DNA of 64,000 nt from Rhea pennata (lineage: Eukaryota > Chordata > Aves > Rheiformes > Rheidae). The position numbers and the translations under genes are program-made. Of the stretch, positions 11,753 to 25,325 are shown piece after piece; within the stretch, counting starts at the first letter, position 1, and every line of letters starts with the position of its first letter. The notes under the pieces were generated by a model that did not search any database, was not told where the DNA came from, and worked only from the letters and a program-made list of their open reading frames with translations. The DNA lies in the NCBI RefSeq assembly GCF_028389875.1, contig NC_084665.1, positions 96,143,435-96,207,434 of the forward strand, in the 5' to 3' direction.

Positions 11753-14700
11753 AGCAGTTGTTTACATGCCCAGTGGCATAGCAAATGGGGGGCACAAATA
11801 CATGCCAAATCATAAAAACGTATGATCAACCATATTATGGTAGCAAAGGCAGAACTTTCTGAAGGAGGGGAAGTGGAAGGGTTGCAATGGTGACTTAATG
11901 GGCAGGATCTCCAAGTTTCTCACTTAAGGCTACACGGTATGGTGTTTCTTGTTTGTTTGTTTTTGTTTTTTTAACTAAAACTTCCCCAACTTCAACCCTA
12001 GACACAGAAGTGAGTTAATTTCATCAGCTTTCTATTGTGTGTAAAACAAGTAATGTGATTTAACATAACACTTATCTGTTGAATGTTTAAATACAGATCT
12101 GACTGAAGTAATAACAGTTGCAATTCAGTCTAGTGAAAACTGTATTTCTTTCAGAAAAGCTATTTCCACAGAAAATTTTAACCATCTGGCCATATAAGTT
12201 GAGCAGAGCTGTCCTGAAAGAGTTGCCCATGTTGTTTTTGAGAAGTAATTTTCCCTACCCTTCTTAAGCTCCAAAAATGTTGGATTGATTTTGCTTCTTA
12301 ATAGCATATTTGGTAATAATTCTACAGTGGCTGAATTTAGACTTGAATTAGACAAAAGAAGAAAAATCAAATAGCTGAGTGACTAAAAAACTTTGAGATA
12401 CAGATAAGCATTCTAAAACAAATCTAGTATGAATTCAGAATAATGGTAATTTTGCTTTTAATGCATCATAATGCATAGAAGGCTGCAGCTTATTGCAAAA
12501 GATGGTTGACTGGTGGTTGCCCAGGGCATAGCAATGGAAAGAAAGCATGGCTTATTAAACCAAAATTCTTTTTGCCTTCCCTCCCTTCAAAGAATAACAA
12601 TTTGTTATTGAGTAGAGCTGTGTGAAGAGTGGTAGAGTATTTCAAAAAACATTTTAAAAGCTGGAAAGAAATCTCATGAAAGGATTTTTTTTTTTATTTG
12701 ATCTCTTTTGTAGTATACCAAAGCTTTTATATGTCTACTTTAGAAAAGGGAAATAAGTATTTATTTTTGGTCTCTTCCTAAACTAAATTCCAATGTAAAG
12801 GCTTAAATTCAACTCAGTTCTGCTAGACTTTAATATTGTCATCTTTTCTGATGGGAAATATGGTTCTGTTGATGGTTTTTCTGACCACCTATTCTGCTGA
12901 TGCATTCCAGCAGTAAATGACTAATCTTTTATTTCTGAATCATCTTACTAGCTGAGAAGACAGCCAGAATCTTTTGCCAAAACTCCCATCTTTCTCCCAC
13001 TCCTTTTCCCTGGCTATCTGGGCTTTTTGGAGAACAAGAAATGATAAGTGCCTTCTGTAATCTACAAGTTTGAATAGTACCTACTGAAATAAAAAAGTGC
13101 TTTCCACATTCATAAAACAAAAGATAAGCAATAGTCCTGCGTTAACTGAAGTCTTGCTAACACTTTAGGGAAAATAAAATATCCTAAAAATCACAGGTAG
13201 TTTTTGCCAGAACATGATGGTATGAAGAGAATCAGTGCTATGGCAATCTTTAAAAGGAAACTGAAATGGAATATATCTTGCAGCTGAACTCAAGACCTAA
13301 TTCTGCCAGTCCCACTGAGTGGTAAGTAGCTCTAATGACATTATTTAAGCAGAAACACTTAAACTAACATTTGAATGAAAAGGTGGGGGCAGAGAAGTGG
13401 AAAGGAGGGGGGCATTTCCTTTAATAACACCAAAGAAAGATTTTGTTCTGAACAATCTTAAAACTGAACTGTATGAAAGTACAAAACATAGTCACTAAGT
13501 GAAGTTTGATTTTGACTTAACTAACGGTGACTTCAAATTTGCATGTTCTGCATGGTCAGCACACTTTGCATGGTTGTTTTGTGCGGCTGGGAAAGTGTAT
13601 GGTAGCTTTGAGAGGAAAGTGAGTTTTACCCTCCTTTGGGGAGGAGATGATGTATTACTTTGCAGAAATAGGATGGAAAATAAAGCCCTTGTGGTTATAG
13701 AGGAATTACTTGCAAGAGTCTCATCTACTCACATGTCTATCTGTCACCTTCATCATCACTAGCACTTACTTTACGCAGTTGAGCACTGCTTCAGCAGTCA
13801 TCAGGCTTGACTGAAGGGCTGAGATTGAAGTTGATGAATTTTGTTTTGTTTTTTAAAGGATTCATAACTGTACTCTAAGTTGCACTGTCATTTCCTTGAA
13901 AATGGATAATTTCTTGTCCTGAATTTTTCATTAGTGCAGTCAGTTTCTTTAGATTGAGATGCACATATTTTGGAATCTCCTTCCCATGCTATGTTACTTT
14001 CGTTAATACTTTCTGTTATGAAAAGAGCCTCTGATTAAGCTTAAAAGGCCTTTGAAGAGAATGAGAAATCAGAATATTTCTAATAGATGTTTGACTTAGC
14101 AATTCTATCAGCTATGTATTAGTAAGCACCTATGCAGTGTTGAAAGTAAATAAAATGGCACATACAAGATCTGCAGAGTAGTGGAGAAGGAAAACTGGAA
14201 AAATATTCACATAGGTATAGGGTGTGTATTTAATATTTTTGCACAGAGTCCTGTTGTTGCCAGTAGTACTTTGAACAGCAACTGAGAGCTAAGCATCTAT
14301 TTGAATATTTTACTCTAGTATGACCTAACCCCAAAACTGTAAAGATGGTGCGTGGCAAATCTGTGTTGCCATACGTAACTGGTAAAGTACATCTTTCTCT
14401 TAGAAGAGAGGCCTCTGGTTTCATGAACAGCCCACCTTGTCAATCCTCTCATCTTCAAGAGCTGAGAATGCAAACTGTTTGTGGAGCTGCAGAAGGCTCG
14501 GGAAGAAAACAGAGCTACCAAGCAGCTGTGTATCGAAGGCTTGGGTAGATTTTTGACTACCACAGCCAAGATGTACAATGTTAGCTCAAGCTTAGATGTA
14601 ATAGATATCTAGAACTTTGCATGTGTTGCTACATTCTGTGTTCAAAGTATCTTTTTATTATAAGGGCCATGCTGTGAAAAATCAACCCACAGCAGTCTTG

Positions 14701-17700
14701 TTCCATCAGTCTGAGAACAGACTGAAATCATAAGCCATGGGAGCTGAGATTCCTCCTCCAAGTCTCCTCCTAACAGTGCTGTCTTTAAAAAGTTGCTTTT
14801 TACCATTGAAATACCAACTGTATTAAACAAGTGGTCAAAATGAAAACAACCAGTTTGAATTGCTGAAACTTAATTATACATATCAACTGGCTTCACTTCT
14901 GACTGAGGATCCAGTGTAACAAAACAGACCAAACAAAATTCCAGCTATCTGCTTCTACTCAGTGAAAGCTCAATACTATGTGTGCCACTCCGAAGCCTAG
15001 ATGAAAGTTTCACTGTTTGGCAAATGTCATTGATATGTACACACTTTCAGGAGGGCAGAAGTCTTCCTGCAGAAGGAGGAAGAAAATCTCTGTACAGGCT
15101 TCTTCCCCGTGCCTGTTCTAATTCTTTTAATCAGAATACAGGAGCGCCAGGCGTCAGTTTGCGACAGCGGTGGTTAATATGCTGCTCGTGTTGTTGTGAG
15201 GAGGCTGCTGTTTGACTCGTGTCTTTTGAGCTGAGTCATGAAGTGTGACTCTGTGGTTGTATATTGCTTTGTCTCGGTGCACTAGGCAAGGAGGCGGCTG
15301 CTCAGAGCAGCTGCACCGGACCGGGACGAAACACAAAAGCGGGGATTTGGAGTGTGTGAGCAGGCACTGCTGAGCTGGTGCATGCTTCTGCGACCATGCA
15401 GAGCCAGGGCAGGCCCCTCCGCGGCAGTGAGGCCCTAGCACCGCTGCCACCCCTCTCCCACTAGCCGCACCCTACCGGCGCCTCAACGATGTATAAGAAA
15501 AGTCCAAAAAACAATATAGACAAGATCAAGTAAGAATTCAAAGCACTAGGATGGAAAAGATTTACTACATGGACAGCAAAAATACTGATTCTTCAAAATC
15601 TCAAGATCACAAAGTTGGATAATTCACTCAATGAGTAAAGATTACTCATTTTCACTGTTCATATAGTGTCTCTGCTGCACTTGGTTTTGGTCTGGGAATT
15701 ACTCTTACACGTTGGAAACCTTCCCAAATAAGCCTTGAGCGTGCCACAAACTGTTCTTTGAGGTCTCTCCACCCCCACTATTTGAAATTGTGTCCTAGAG
15801 CCTTTGTTTTAAATGAAAATGGCTTCAGGCTGAACTCTAACCCCTATTATCCTCCTCCAAAGGAAAGAGGCCCCGTGGTAATTCTGCTCCTGTAAAGGTT
15901 TGAGTAGACCCACTTGACTCTGTTGGAGTGAAAAATGATCTGAAATAGGCAGGCAAAAGTGTTGTGGCTAGTGATATATTAATGGTTTCATAATAAAGTA
16001 GTAGTAGTAGTCTGTGTGTCCCATACGTTCCAAATGAGTGACTCCAAACGCTTCCCAGATACCTTGGCGTTACGTTGCGTTACTGCCTTTGTACATAAGG
16101 TAGTGTAACGGAGAGCTAACAGCTTGGAGGAAACCTGGGGAAGGGAGCAAGAGAGGGACTGCAGAGCGGGAACAGGAACAAGCACTGAGTGGCTTGCCGC
16201 TCTCTTCAAAACGCGCATATGCAAAGGGAGAGCTGCTGCCCTGAAGCTTTGGAAAGGTCAGTGATCGGCCCTTGGTTAGATTAGCGGTGGTACGTGCGTG
16301 CAGCCTGGACGGCTGAGTTGTGATGGTTTTTCTTGTTTTTCTCTGTCAGTCTAAATAGACGATTGGTTTCACTGTGCAACATCCTCGCACCTAGAAAATA
16401 GGTAGTGCGGGAGAGGAGCCTAAAACTAAACACTGGATCATTTTTCTGGAAGCATGAACGGAGGCTCTGAAAGCAGAAGCTCTGCAACCACAATATCTAG
16501 TGGCACAGGGAAGGGATTGCAACCACAAACATTTTTCTCCAGCAAAAGCATTTGACAAGTGCACTTTCAGTTGTGTGCTTAAAATCAGTTTTGTACCTTG
16601 TAAATAAGCTAAGTTAAAAATGACTGATTTAGGAATATTGATAGGATGCCAGTCTAGTTTTTTGGTTAAATGATAAGATTGGCAACCATGTAATTGATTT
16701 CCAGTGTTTAATTCTGCTCACTATTTTGAAAATGAAAACAATGCTCAAACTCTTAACTTTTGTATACAGTGTATGAATCAATCATTTGACTTTTCATAAT
16801 AATTAGATATTTTATTTTAAAAATCCACATATTGAAACTGTACTTTTAATATTTGTAAAGGCAAGATCGTAACAAGCAGTGTCCTCAATAAGTTAATTTT
16901 TAAAATAAAATTCAATAATGGAAGTGTAAAAATATTAGAAGACTGCAGGTATAGGCACAACAGATTATGGCCTTGCTTAACAAGGAGGTGGGAAGTAAAA
17001 GATGGAAAATTCTGTGTATTCTGTTCATAACAGTTCCTAATGTAGATGAGTTACTATAGAGTTTCTGTAGGTTTATGATTTCTAAGGCCAGGAATTAATT
17101 TATTCTGGTTAATTTTTCTTGTTTGTTGGTGGTCAAGCTTTCTGTCATTTTATTCTGCCAGGCTACGAAGGTGAAAAGCTTAGAATTACTACATCTTTGC
17201 CTGGCTCTATATTTATATTTGCATTTAATCGCACTTTCACTGAAATCAGCGACTTCCTTGTAAGCAGAGTTTTACTCTGTACTGGTTTGGTTTTGCTTTG
17301 TTTTTCCTTTTGTCTGGTTGAAAAGATGAGCTTAAGAGGCTTACTTTGTGTGTTAACTCTTTGCTGTTTTATTTTTAATTCTGCAGATTCTATACTCTTT
17401 CATACTCAACAAATGTAACACCACGGTAAAACTATACGTGCTACAAATATACCCCAAAAGATATCAGGTATACTGATAAATGTCTTGCATCTCCAACTGC
17501 AGTAATATGAGGCCTACTTTATAATTCATCCATTGGGGATTTTGTGTTTATTTTGAAGCCTCTGACATACACTTACTAGATGGTAACTGAGAACTGCATG
17601 CTGAGACTCTTGAGAACAGTGATGAGAGAGAATTTTTAAACCTTGTGAGTACTTCTGGACTGAGATCTTCCTAGCATGTTGTACAAAATACAGTGTTATA

Positions 17701-19788
17701 AATCACGCTGTCCTACTAAATCACTATGGCTTACTTTAATAACTCTTGAAAACCAGTTTCACTAGTGCTTGCATGGTAGTTGGAGTGACTTTAGTGCTGT
17801 TGAGAACAGCAAGCTAGACTGGCCTGCATGGGGAGAGCAACACGGTTCTCATGCCACTTACAACTATTGCAATATGGAGGGTTTCTGAGATGCCAGATAA
17901 GAAATCTGGCTAGGAAACCCACTGGGCAAATCATCTGTGTGTGTGTGGTATGGGACAGAATTGGGTCAAAGCCTATTGCAGTTCATGGATCACAATAGTT
18001 ACTGCAGATTTGCTTTTGTGTTTGCTACTTAGTCATATTGCACCTCCCATCCAAAATGGTGGGGGTTTTTGGTTGGTTGGTTGGGTTTTTTTTCCTGCTT
18101 TGTATAAGAAGAAAGTCTGGTCCCACAAGATTTGGCGAGTTTCTTAGAAACATCATGTTTTGGGCAATACAGTTAGGTTTTTCTCATCAGCATGCCTGAA
18201 GCAGAGGAGCAACTCTGGTCTTGTGTTTTCATAGAAAGAATTACGGGTTTTGTAATTAACTTCTGTTTTTGTGTGAAGTAGTGCTTTGGCATCTCATTTC
18301 TCAAAGTGAAATAGGTACATGCTGTGAACAGCTATAAGGTGGTCAGTCCTACAGTATCAGAGGAGCTGTGCAAATATCTACAAAATGCCTTTAAAAATTA
18401 ACATATTTAATAGGGCATAATATTTTACTGTATAACATGCTTATAAAAATGAAAATCACTCAGTTTCACTGCTATTTCTTTCTATAATGTTCGGCAGCTG
18501 TTATTTTTAATGAGAGGCATTTAGAAAACAAGAACTATTTGATACTTGACCAAATGACTTATCCTTTACCCCAGCTTTTCTTTTTGTTATCCTATGTTTA
18601 AAATGATGATAGTATCACCTTCTGGCAGAGGTTCACAGCTGCATAGGTTTAGCTTTGGCACGGAGTGACCCCTTTCAGCTTCCTTTCAATTTAGGAGTTT
18701 AAATTTTATTTTTGAGTGCACTTTCTTTTTCCTTTTGTATTCTGAGTTTTCTTACTGTAATCCAGACTGAACCTGGAGAAAAATAAGTAACAGTGTGCAT
18801 CATCATTGCCCCTTTCTGCAAAAGTCAGTGAAATCAGTTACATCTGTACTGAATTACTGTCCCTGATAGGAGTCTGTACCCTTCCCTGCATTACAGGTAG
18901 TTTCTCCCCTCCGGATTGCCATCTGCATGGGAACGTCATTATTCTGAACTGTTGCTAGCGGATGATGCTTCTGAGGAGTATCCCAGAAGGAAAGGGGAAA
19001 GAAAGTGAGCAAGAGTTTCTGCTTCCTTAGTTTATGTGGCTGTGTAAATGTTGCTGGGTAACGTGACTCACAGCACAGCTTTATGAAGTAAAAGGGGTTG
19101 CATTAGCTTACACAGCAAGCATAAACTGCAGTATCACTAGTTATGGAAAACAGTTTATCTCTAATGACTCTACAGAGCTATATTTAGAGAAAGATCTAAA
19201 ATTTACATTCTAAAAAGTGGCATTTCTTCACAATTTCCACTCCGCCCGTACGTACCGTAGAACCATTCAGATGGTGGGGCAGAAGGGGGCATTGCTTGTG
19301 TATGCTCCTAGATATTTCTTATGGCAATGCTTAAATACAGTGTATGCACACAGTCACGTGTGAATGGTAAAGTACGTATACAAAACAGCTGGCAGAGTGA
19401 TTTAATAATATCTGTGCTAAATTGAAAGCAGCGTACAGAATCAAAAACTCTGAGTATGCTTTGTTTTAAATTACCTTAAAACAACACAGAAGGTGGTCGA
19501 CACCCCCTCGTGACTAAGATAGACCTCTTCCGTCTTCTGCTTTGCACGAAGGGATTCTTTTGATTCCTGTTCAGTTTTAGCAGAACAATCTCTGCTGCTG
19601 AAAGAAGAGAAGTTCCAGTTCCAGGCAGCAGAGGACAGTAATACGTGGCTCACTGTTACGAATCAGTTACCTTTTTTTTTTTTTTTTTTTTTTTTTTATA
19701 TATATATACGGTACTGGCTTTTTATGTGTTTCACTTATTTTCTGGCTTGTAGGATGATCCTATCTCTGAGCTCAAGTGTCCGTCGTCT
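11753..19788. other. intergenic, no gene recognised
   Basis: Mostly AT-rich sequence with only short chance open frames. Two weakly CpG-enriched spots occur, about 15150-15490 and 16020-16300; the second holds a GCGTTAC direct repeat (16067-16073 and 16077-16083). I recognise no protein, tRNA, rRNA or known small RNA. Confidence 0.65.
19672..19708. repeat. T26 tract followed by TA repeat
   Basis: Twenty-six T residues run straight into a short (TA)n stretch. It lies just upstream of the orphan CpG-rich patch. Confidence 0.9.
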
Positions 19789-20135
19789 TTAGTTCGTATT
19801 CCCCTCTTCACCTCCCCCCCGGTACATCCGCCGTAACTGTGCCCGGAGTTTTGGCAGGGCCGGACAGGACGGCATGTCAGCCTTGGCTCGAGTTCGCTCC
19901 GAGAGTTGGCCTGAATGCCGTGAGAGCTGACTCAACACGCGTTCACGCTTTAAAGGGGACGAAGTCTACTTTAGACAGCGTCCGATACAAGCCTTTAACC
20001 TCTGGAGCGCTGCTCCCGTCTGCTGCCCTTCGAAACCGCAGCTGCTGTTTTCCGCAAGCGTTGTTACCGAGAGGGTGGCGGGGGGTGAGCGTGTCGGGCC
20101 TGGCCTCCCACATCATCCCTCCGTTGATAGTCATG
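19789..20135. other. orphan CpG-rich patch, possible unannotated promoter
   Basis: This block is clearly richer in G, C and CpG than the AT-rich DNA on both sides, with many CpGs (for example GTCCGATAC, TTCGAAACCGC, ACACGCGTTCACG). A 164-codon plus-strand frame (19776-20270) passes through it but matches no family I know and shows no protein-like motif, so I do not call a gene. A CpG patch with no recognised transcript nearby could be the start of a non-coding RNA or a distal regulatory element. Confidence 0.4.
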
Positions 20136-22534
20136 GTATCGCTGTCTGTGGGAAAACAGCGTGCCCTGTTTTTAGCATTCTTCTCGTCGTCGTTTTGGAA
20201 GTGCTGGAGAAACCAAACATGTTTTCCAGCATTTCGTTTTGATAAGGACTCAGTATTGAGTGCTTTATAAGGTGATGCCAGCTTTCTGCTTGGTTCCTGA
20301 CAATTTTAACGTCACTCGTCTTAGGTATTGGCAGGAGGAGTGTTTGATACAAAATTTGTTCTCTTTCTATCGGTTTTTAGTCTAACCTTTCCTTGGTTCA
20401 CGCAAGGACTGACTACTCCATTCCCTTCTGTGCCTCTTCGTTAGTTACGTTCGCTGTGGTTGCCAGTAGTGTTTGCCTGATCATTTAATGTGGAAGATGG
20501 AATTTATACAGTGAGGTGCGTTACTAGTGGCTGAGATATTCATTGATTTCAGTTCAGATGACTAATAAGACTGACCTTTGGCTGATGTAAACTCATAAAA
20601 GTCCTGGGGAGATTTTCTTATCAAGCTTTAAAAAAAAAAAAAAGGCGTGGTGGAATTATGACGTGAGAAATTTATTCACAATTAAATCTAAGTAATGTAA
20701 AACTAGAAATTAAGGCTTGATGAATCTTTCAGATATTATCAGTAGGTTAAAAAGTATTAAATATACTTGAACTATTTCTGGTGAGTATATAGTTGCTTAT
20801 AAGAAGTTAGGGGATTTCCACCATTTAGCCACAGAATTTGTTCCAGTGTCTTCATTCTCCCTTCGACATTTTCTGTGAATGTCTAGTTTACTGGTTCAGT
20901 TTAAGCCCAATTTCTGACTTGGGCCATCTTGCACATGAAGAACATTGTATCTCCTTGTCCCCCTATCTCTGCTATCATGTGTCTCTCCCTCTGGTAAGAA
21001 GACTGCTCTTTTAAGATTAAAAAAAAAAAAAAAAAAAAAAAAAAAGCCATGCTTCCTAGACTGATTTTAATTCTTGGGTTTTTTTTTTTCCTCCCATCCC
21101 CCCCCCCTTCTCCTGGATTGTCTCCATTTCACATCTTGAAGCGTTGTTCCCAAGCTGGACAAAGTATTCAAGCAGAGGCTTTAATTGGTGCTGAGAAGAG
21201 GGGAAGGTTTGCTTCTCGTATCTTACATATGGGAGTTCTGTTTATACATCTCTGTGTTTGCTTTTTTCACAAGAGCTGGACACTGTTAACTTATGTTCAG
21301 TTCGATCTGCTGTAATCTCGGGTCCTTTTCTACAGGACTGCTAGTAAGCCACTTGTTCGCCTTTGTGCAGTCAACTATTCCTTAATAAGGACAAATATTA
21401 CTCTGGATTTATCTCCTAATAAGTTGAAGAAATGCTCCAAAATAATCTACATTACTCTGAATTCCATTCCTGACCTCAGAAGTGCTTAGGCCCCCTCCAG
21501 CATGCAATTTTAAATTATATATGTAAGTATTTATAACTGTATATCTGTGTGATGAAATAACGGCTGTGCTTACAGACTCTGATTTGACACAACCTTTCAC
21601 AGTGGTGTTATCAATTACTTTGAGCATGCATCTTTTTAAAACTAGTCTCTTTCATTTCTGTTATTTTATCTGGAGGAAGTTTGCTGAGCTTGCCTGTGCA
21701 ACTTGTAAGGAATGTCAAATTTTCGCTCAAGTTAGATGATATCCACATTTCCCCTATCCATGAGGCCTGTTACACTGGCTTGGTAGTAACGATCAGTTTG
21801 ACGTGATCTGCTCCTAACAAATCTATGTGGCTGTTACTTATCAACCTATTATCTTCTAAAAATAGTTCATTTGTTCCAGTGTATTTTTCCAAGAATTGAA
21901 ATTAGACTGACTGTTCAGTATCTGCTTGCTCTCTCTTCTTTTCTTTCTGTTAATTTTTTTTTCCTCCAGTGTTGTGAAACCTTCTCTATTCTATGAAGGT
22001 TTTTTTTTTAAGATAATCAGTAGCAGGGTTGAGATAGCTTCATCCAGCTGAATACTTTAGAGAGTCTATTAGGGTCAGCTAGCTAAAAGCAAAGGCATAA
22101 TTTTAAGTAAATGGTCTTTCCTGTGCCATGCCTCCCCCCCCAATTCTATATCAAAGGTTTTGTTTGTTTGACATAATTAAATATTGAGCATTTCTTGGTT
22201 TTTTGGCTTATTGCCTTTTAGCAAGCTGGTCCTATTGTTCATTGCCAATTATAAATAATTGGCTTATATTTCTATCTTAATTTAACTACCAGGAATTGAA
22301 TCTTTTTATGACTTTGTGTCTGGGCTCATGATTCTTCCTTTATAGGATTTTCTGTCTCATGTAGATTTCTGGAGGCTAAGCCAAACTGCCTTTCAGTAAA
22401 CTCAATAGATTGAACAGGTCAAATACAAGCACATTTCCAAATCTAGATTTATTCCCATAGTTCTTCACTGAAAACTTCCCAAACTTTAATTAGGCCTAGA
22501 ATCTAAATTCACTGAATGAATGTCAAGCATATAT

Positions 22535-22588
22535 TGTATATATGAATATACATATATGAATGTATATTTATATATGAATGTATATAAA
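22535..22588. repeat. TA-rich short tandem repeat, 18-bp period
   Basis: The 16-mer ATATATGAATGTATAT is repeated exactly with an 18-base offset, preceded by a decayed third copy. It is a minor minisatellite. Confidence 0.75.
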
Positions 22589-24226
22589 TTTGAACAAGGC
22601 TTGTAAATGACTTGACCTGCACCACTTCCTGTGACTGTGGTTACCCCATAGTAAGTCATATATGTGTAATTGCAGTGGAAACCAATCCACATACTGAGTG
22701 ATGCCAATACTGGAAACCACAGCAACATGAAAGTGTACTGAGTGGATGGCACCAAGTTGAATAGCTGGATGTGTCCACTCCATCCTTCCTAGTACAAGTC
22801 TCAGGTATTGCCCTTCTTTGTCCTCTTTCTGCTCACTCTCCCCAACTTGTACCATATTTTCAAAGAATGCACCAACATGACCTTTATTATGTTTCTCTCC
22901 TTTGTAGCCTTAGGTTGCATTTCAGATTTTCTTACTGCATATAAAACAACCCCCTCATAGAATCTGCCTATAGACTTTGTCTCTCTGTTTGAAAACTTGC
23001 TTTTACTTGAGGCAGCAGGAGAGGCAGAAAGGGGGAGGATGCAAATGGTCTGTAAGATGAGAACAGGGAATTTGGGGGTTTTTGTGGGTGAACTTTCAGT
23101 GTGAGTGAGCTTCCAGCTTGCTGAATGCACAGCCAGTTCCAAACTCCCTGTTGAAAGAAGCAGCAAAAATAACCTCATACATGGACATTCAACAGAACTT
23201 TATAGTGTATTTCAGTCACTCAACAGAGAAATTTAAAATGTGTAGTTTGTGGATGACAAGTGAGGTCCAGCTTAAAGGTTTCTTCATAGGCTTATCATAA
23301 TAAAAAGATTATTCAGTTAGTTTGGGCAAAGTGATTTTTTAGCAGAAGAAAACTGCCTTAAAAATGGAATTTTGGAAGAAGAGTTCATGATAATTTGAGA
23401 AGAGCCAAATTGATCCCACACAATAAATTTCTGTTCAGTGTCTTCTGTTATGTTTATGTACAATGAACTATTTTTTTGTTTGTTTGTTTTAGGCTCACTT
23501 TTTAGGGTGTTCTTTGTATTGAACTCCTATAAGGGCTTATGGGCTATCCTTATTTAGGGTGCCTGAAATGTGGTGGGATGTAGTGAAAATGTGATTCCAT
23601 TCTGAAAAGGACCAAATGCTGTACTGTAACCTGTACAGTACAGCTAAAGCAAAACCATGAAACAGTTTAATAAATTATATTGTTTCTCCATAGTAGCAGT
23701 AGTTACTTCATCAGCCTTTTACCTTTATTTGGCATTGGTGCCTAGTAACTCCTTATTCTTTGCTGGAGCAGGTCCTCAGCTAGTGTTCGTGAGCAATAGC
23801 ACTAGTAAAGTATGTGAAGCTTTTTCAGGTGACTAACAATGAAGGGGCTATTTCCAGTTGAACTAAAGGAGTAAGTAATTATTGGATCTGATGTCCTCTA
23901 GTTGTCTGTGCGTATCTCCCTGTTTGCTGTTCTGTTCCAGAAAAAGTCTTATAAAGTAGCCACCTGTAAGATTCTTTGCTTCCCAAATAAAACACTTCTG
24001 TAAAGCAGGTATTTTCCTTCTCTACTTCAGTAATGCAGGCTTCCACAGAACAGAACTTGAGGCAAAGGAAGGGGGACTTAAACACAGCAGTTCTGGTTGC
24101 ATCTCTAGAACACCTGCACCTGCTGTGTGATTTAACTGATACTATGCCTTCTGTATAAATTACTTTTCTGATGCTGTGGACAAGCATGGTTTGAAAAGCT
24201 TTGTCAAACAGGTGGTGGTAGGCTGG

Positions 24227-24227
<1 letters not shown>

Positions 24228-24257
<30 letters not shown>
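24228..24257. repeat. poly-T tract, 30 T
   Basis: Thirty uninterrupted T residues in intergenic DNA. No retroelement body is recognisable beside it. Confidence 0.9.
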
Positions 24258-25163
24258 CCTTCTCGCTTTAGCAGACTGTCCTCTAAGCATTAGTCCTTCA
24301 CCTGTTGGAAATGCTGTAAGCAGAACAGTAGTGCTTCCTGCAAGTAAGTGTCTTCTGTGGGAAATGGTACCCTCTTACAGGGCTCATGGTAAGTAATTTC
24401 AGAAGCCTCTGGACCTGTAGATGCTTATTCATCCCAATAATACTCTCAAATAGCTCTCAAAGGCCACTTTCTTATGTCTCCTACTACAAGACTGTATTCT
24501 GTGTCTGTAACTTTTGTCAAATTCATTTTGCTTTGAAATGAAATTTGCCAGATCGTCTGCCTCAGACTGAGTCAAGAGTCTACTAGAAGTGAAAACATGC
24601 CCTATAATGTACACATGTAACTGTCTCTGGTACTTCTTAAGTACTTGCTATGTAGTGTTAAGAATTTACCCTTTGAAAATTTCAATGTCTAAATCACAAT
24701 CCTTTGTTGTCTTTCTGACATTAGAGAGTTTTCTGTGGGTGGTTTTCTTTTCTTGTTTTTAAAAGGGTGTTTTTGTTCGCGTTGCCAGTGTGAATTTTAA
24801 CTTCCATGTCTGGATAGCTTTTATCAGCTGGGCCAATATACCGAGTAAAGAGACTGAAATGGCTCTTCAAAAGTATGCGGCAGTGAAGACCTGCCTTTAA
24901 AGTCGTTAAGCACTCACTTTTTCTATGTATTTTAGTGGTATTTATAAGAGCTCATCATGTCTAGAAATCTGATTATACTTTTCCAAAAATTACTTGTAGT
25001 AAGCTCGAACTGATATAATACTGGGACTGCATTCAAACAGTAATAGAAGTAGTATAAAAATCTGTTTGCACAAAAGCAATCATTCAAGTGTGTCAATAAA
25101 TTGATATGAAAACTGTAGCCTCAGTCACCTGGAGTACTTTACAAAAATGTAACAGTGTCTATC

Positions 25164-25325
25164 CTAGAATAATTCAGGTTGGAAGGGACCTCAGGAGGTC
25201 TCTAGTCCAATCTCCTGCTCAAAGCAAGATCAGCTATGAGATCAGACCTGGTTGTTCAGATTTTCTCAAATTGGGCCTTGAAAACCTCCAAGGAGGTTTT
25301 GTGCTGTCTCAAGATTGTAACTTGA
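25164..25325 (-). mobile_element. CR1 LINE 3'-end fragment
   Basis: The plus strand reads GGTTGGAAGGGACCTCAGGA, then a diverged copy of the block seen at the 3' end of the larger minus-strand CR1 (GTCCAATCTCCTGCTCAAAG). A relic of the LDATLSNML-region coding sequence follows. It is about 160 bases, older and more diverged than the other two copies, and oriented minus. Confidence 0.85.

Larger units (their letters stand above)
20136..25163. other. intergenic, no gene recognised
   Basis: AT-rich DNA. It contains a poly-A tract (27 A, 21019-21045), a degenerate TA-rich minisatellite near 22535-22588 in which ATATATGAATGTATAT occurs twice (22552-22567, 22570-22585), and a T30 tract at 24228-24257. 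Open frames are short and unrecognised. Confidence 0.65.

Noticed and set aside
19776-20270. A 164-codon plus-strand open frame as a new gene
   Set aside because: It matches no recognisable domain and coincides with a CpG-rich patch that depletes stops. It is kept only as a finding to test.
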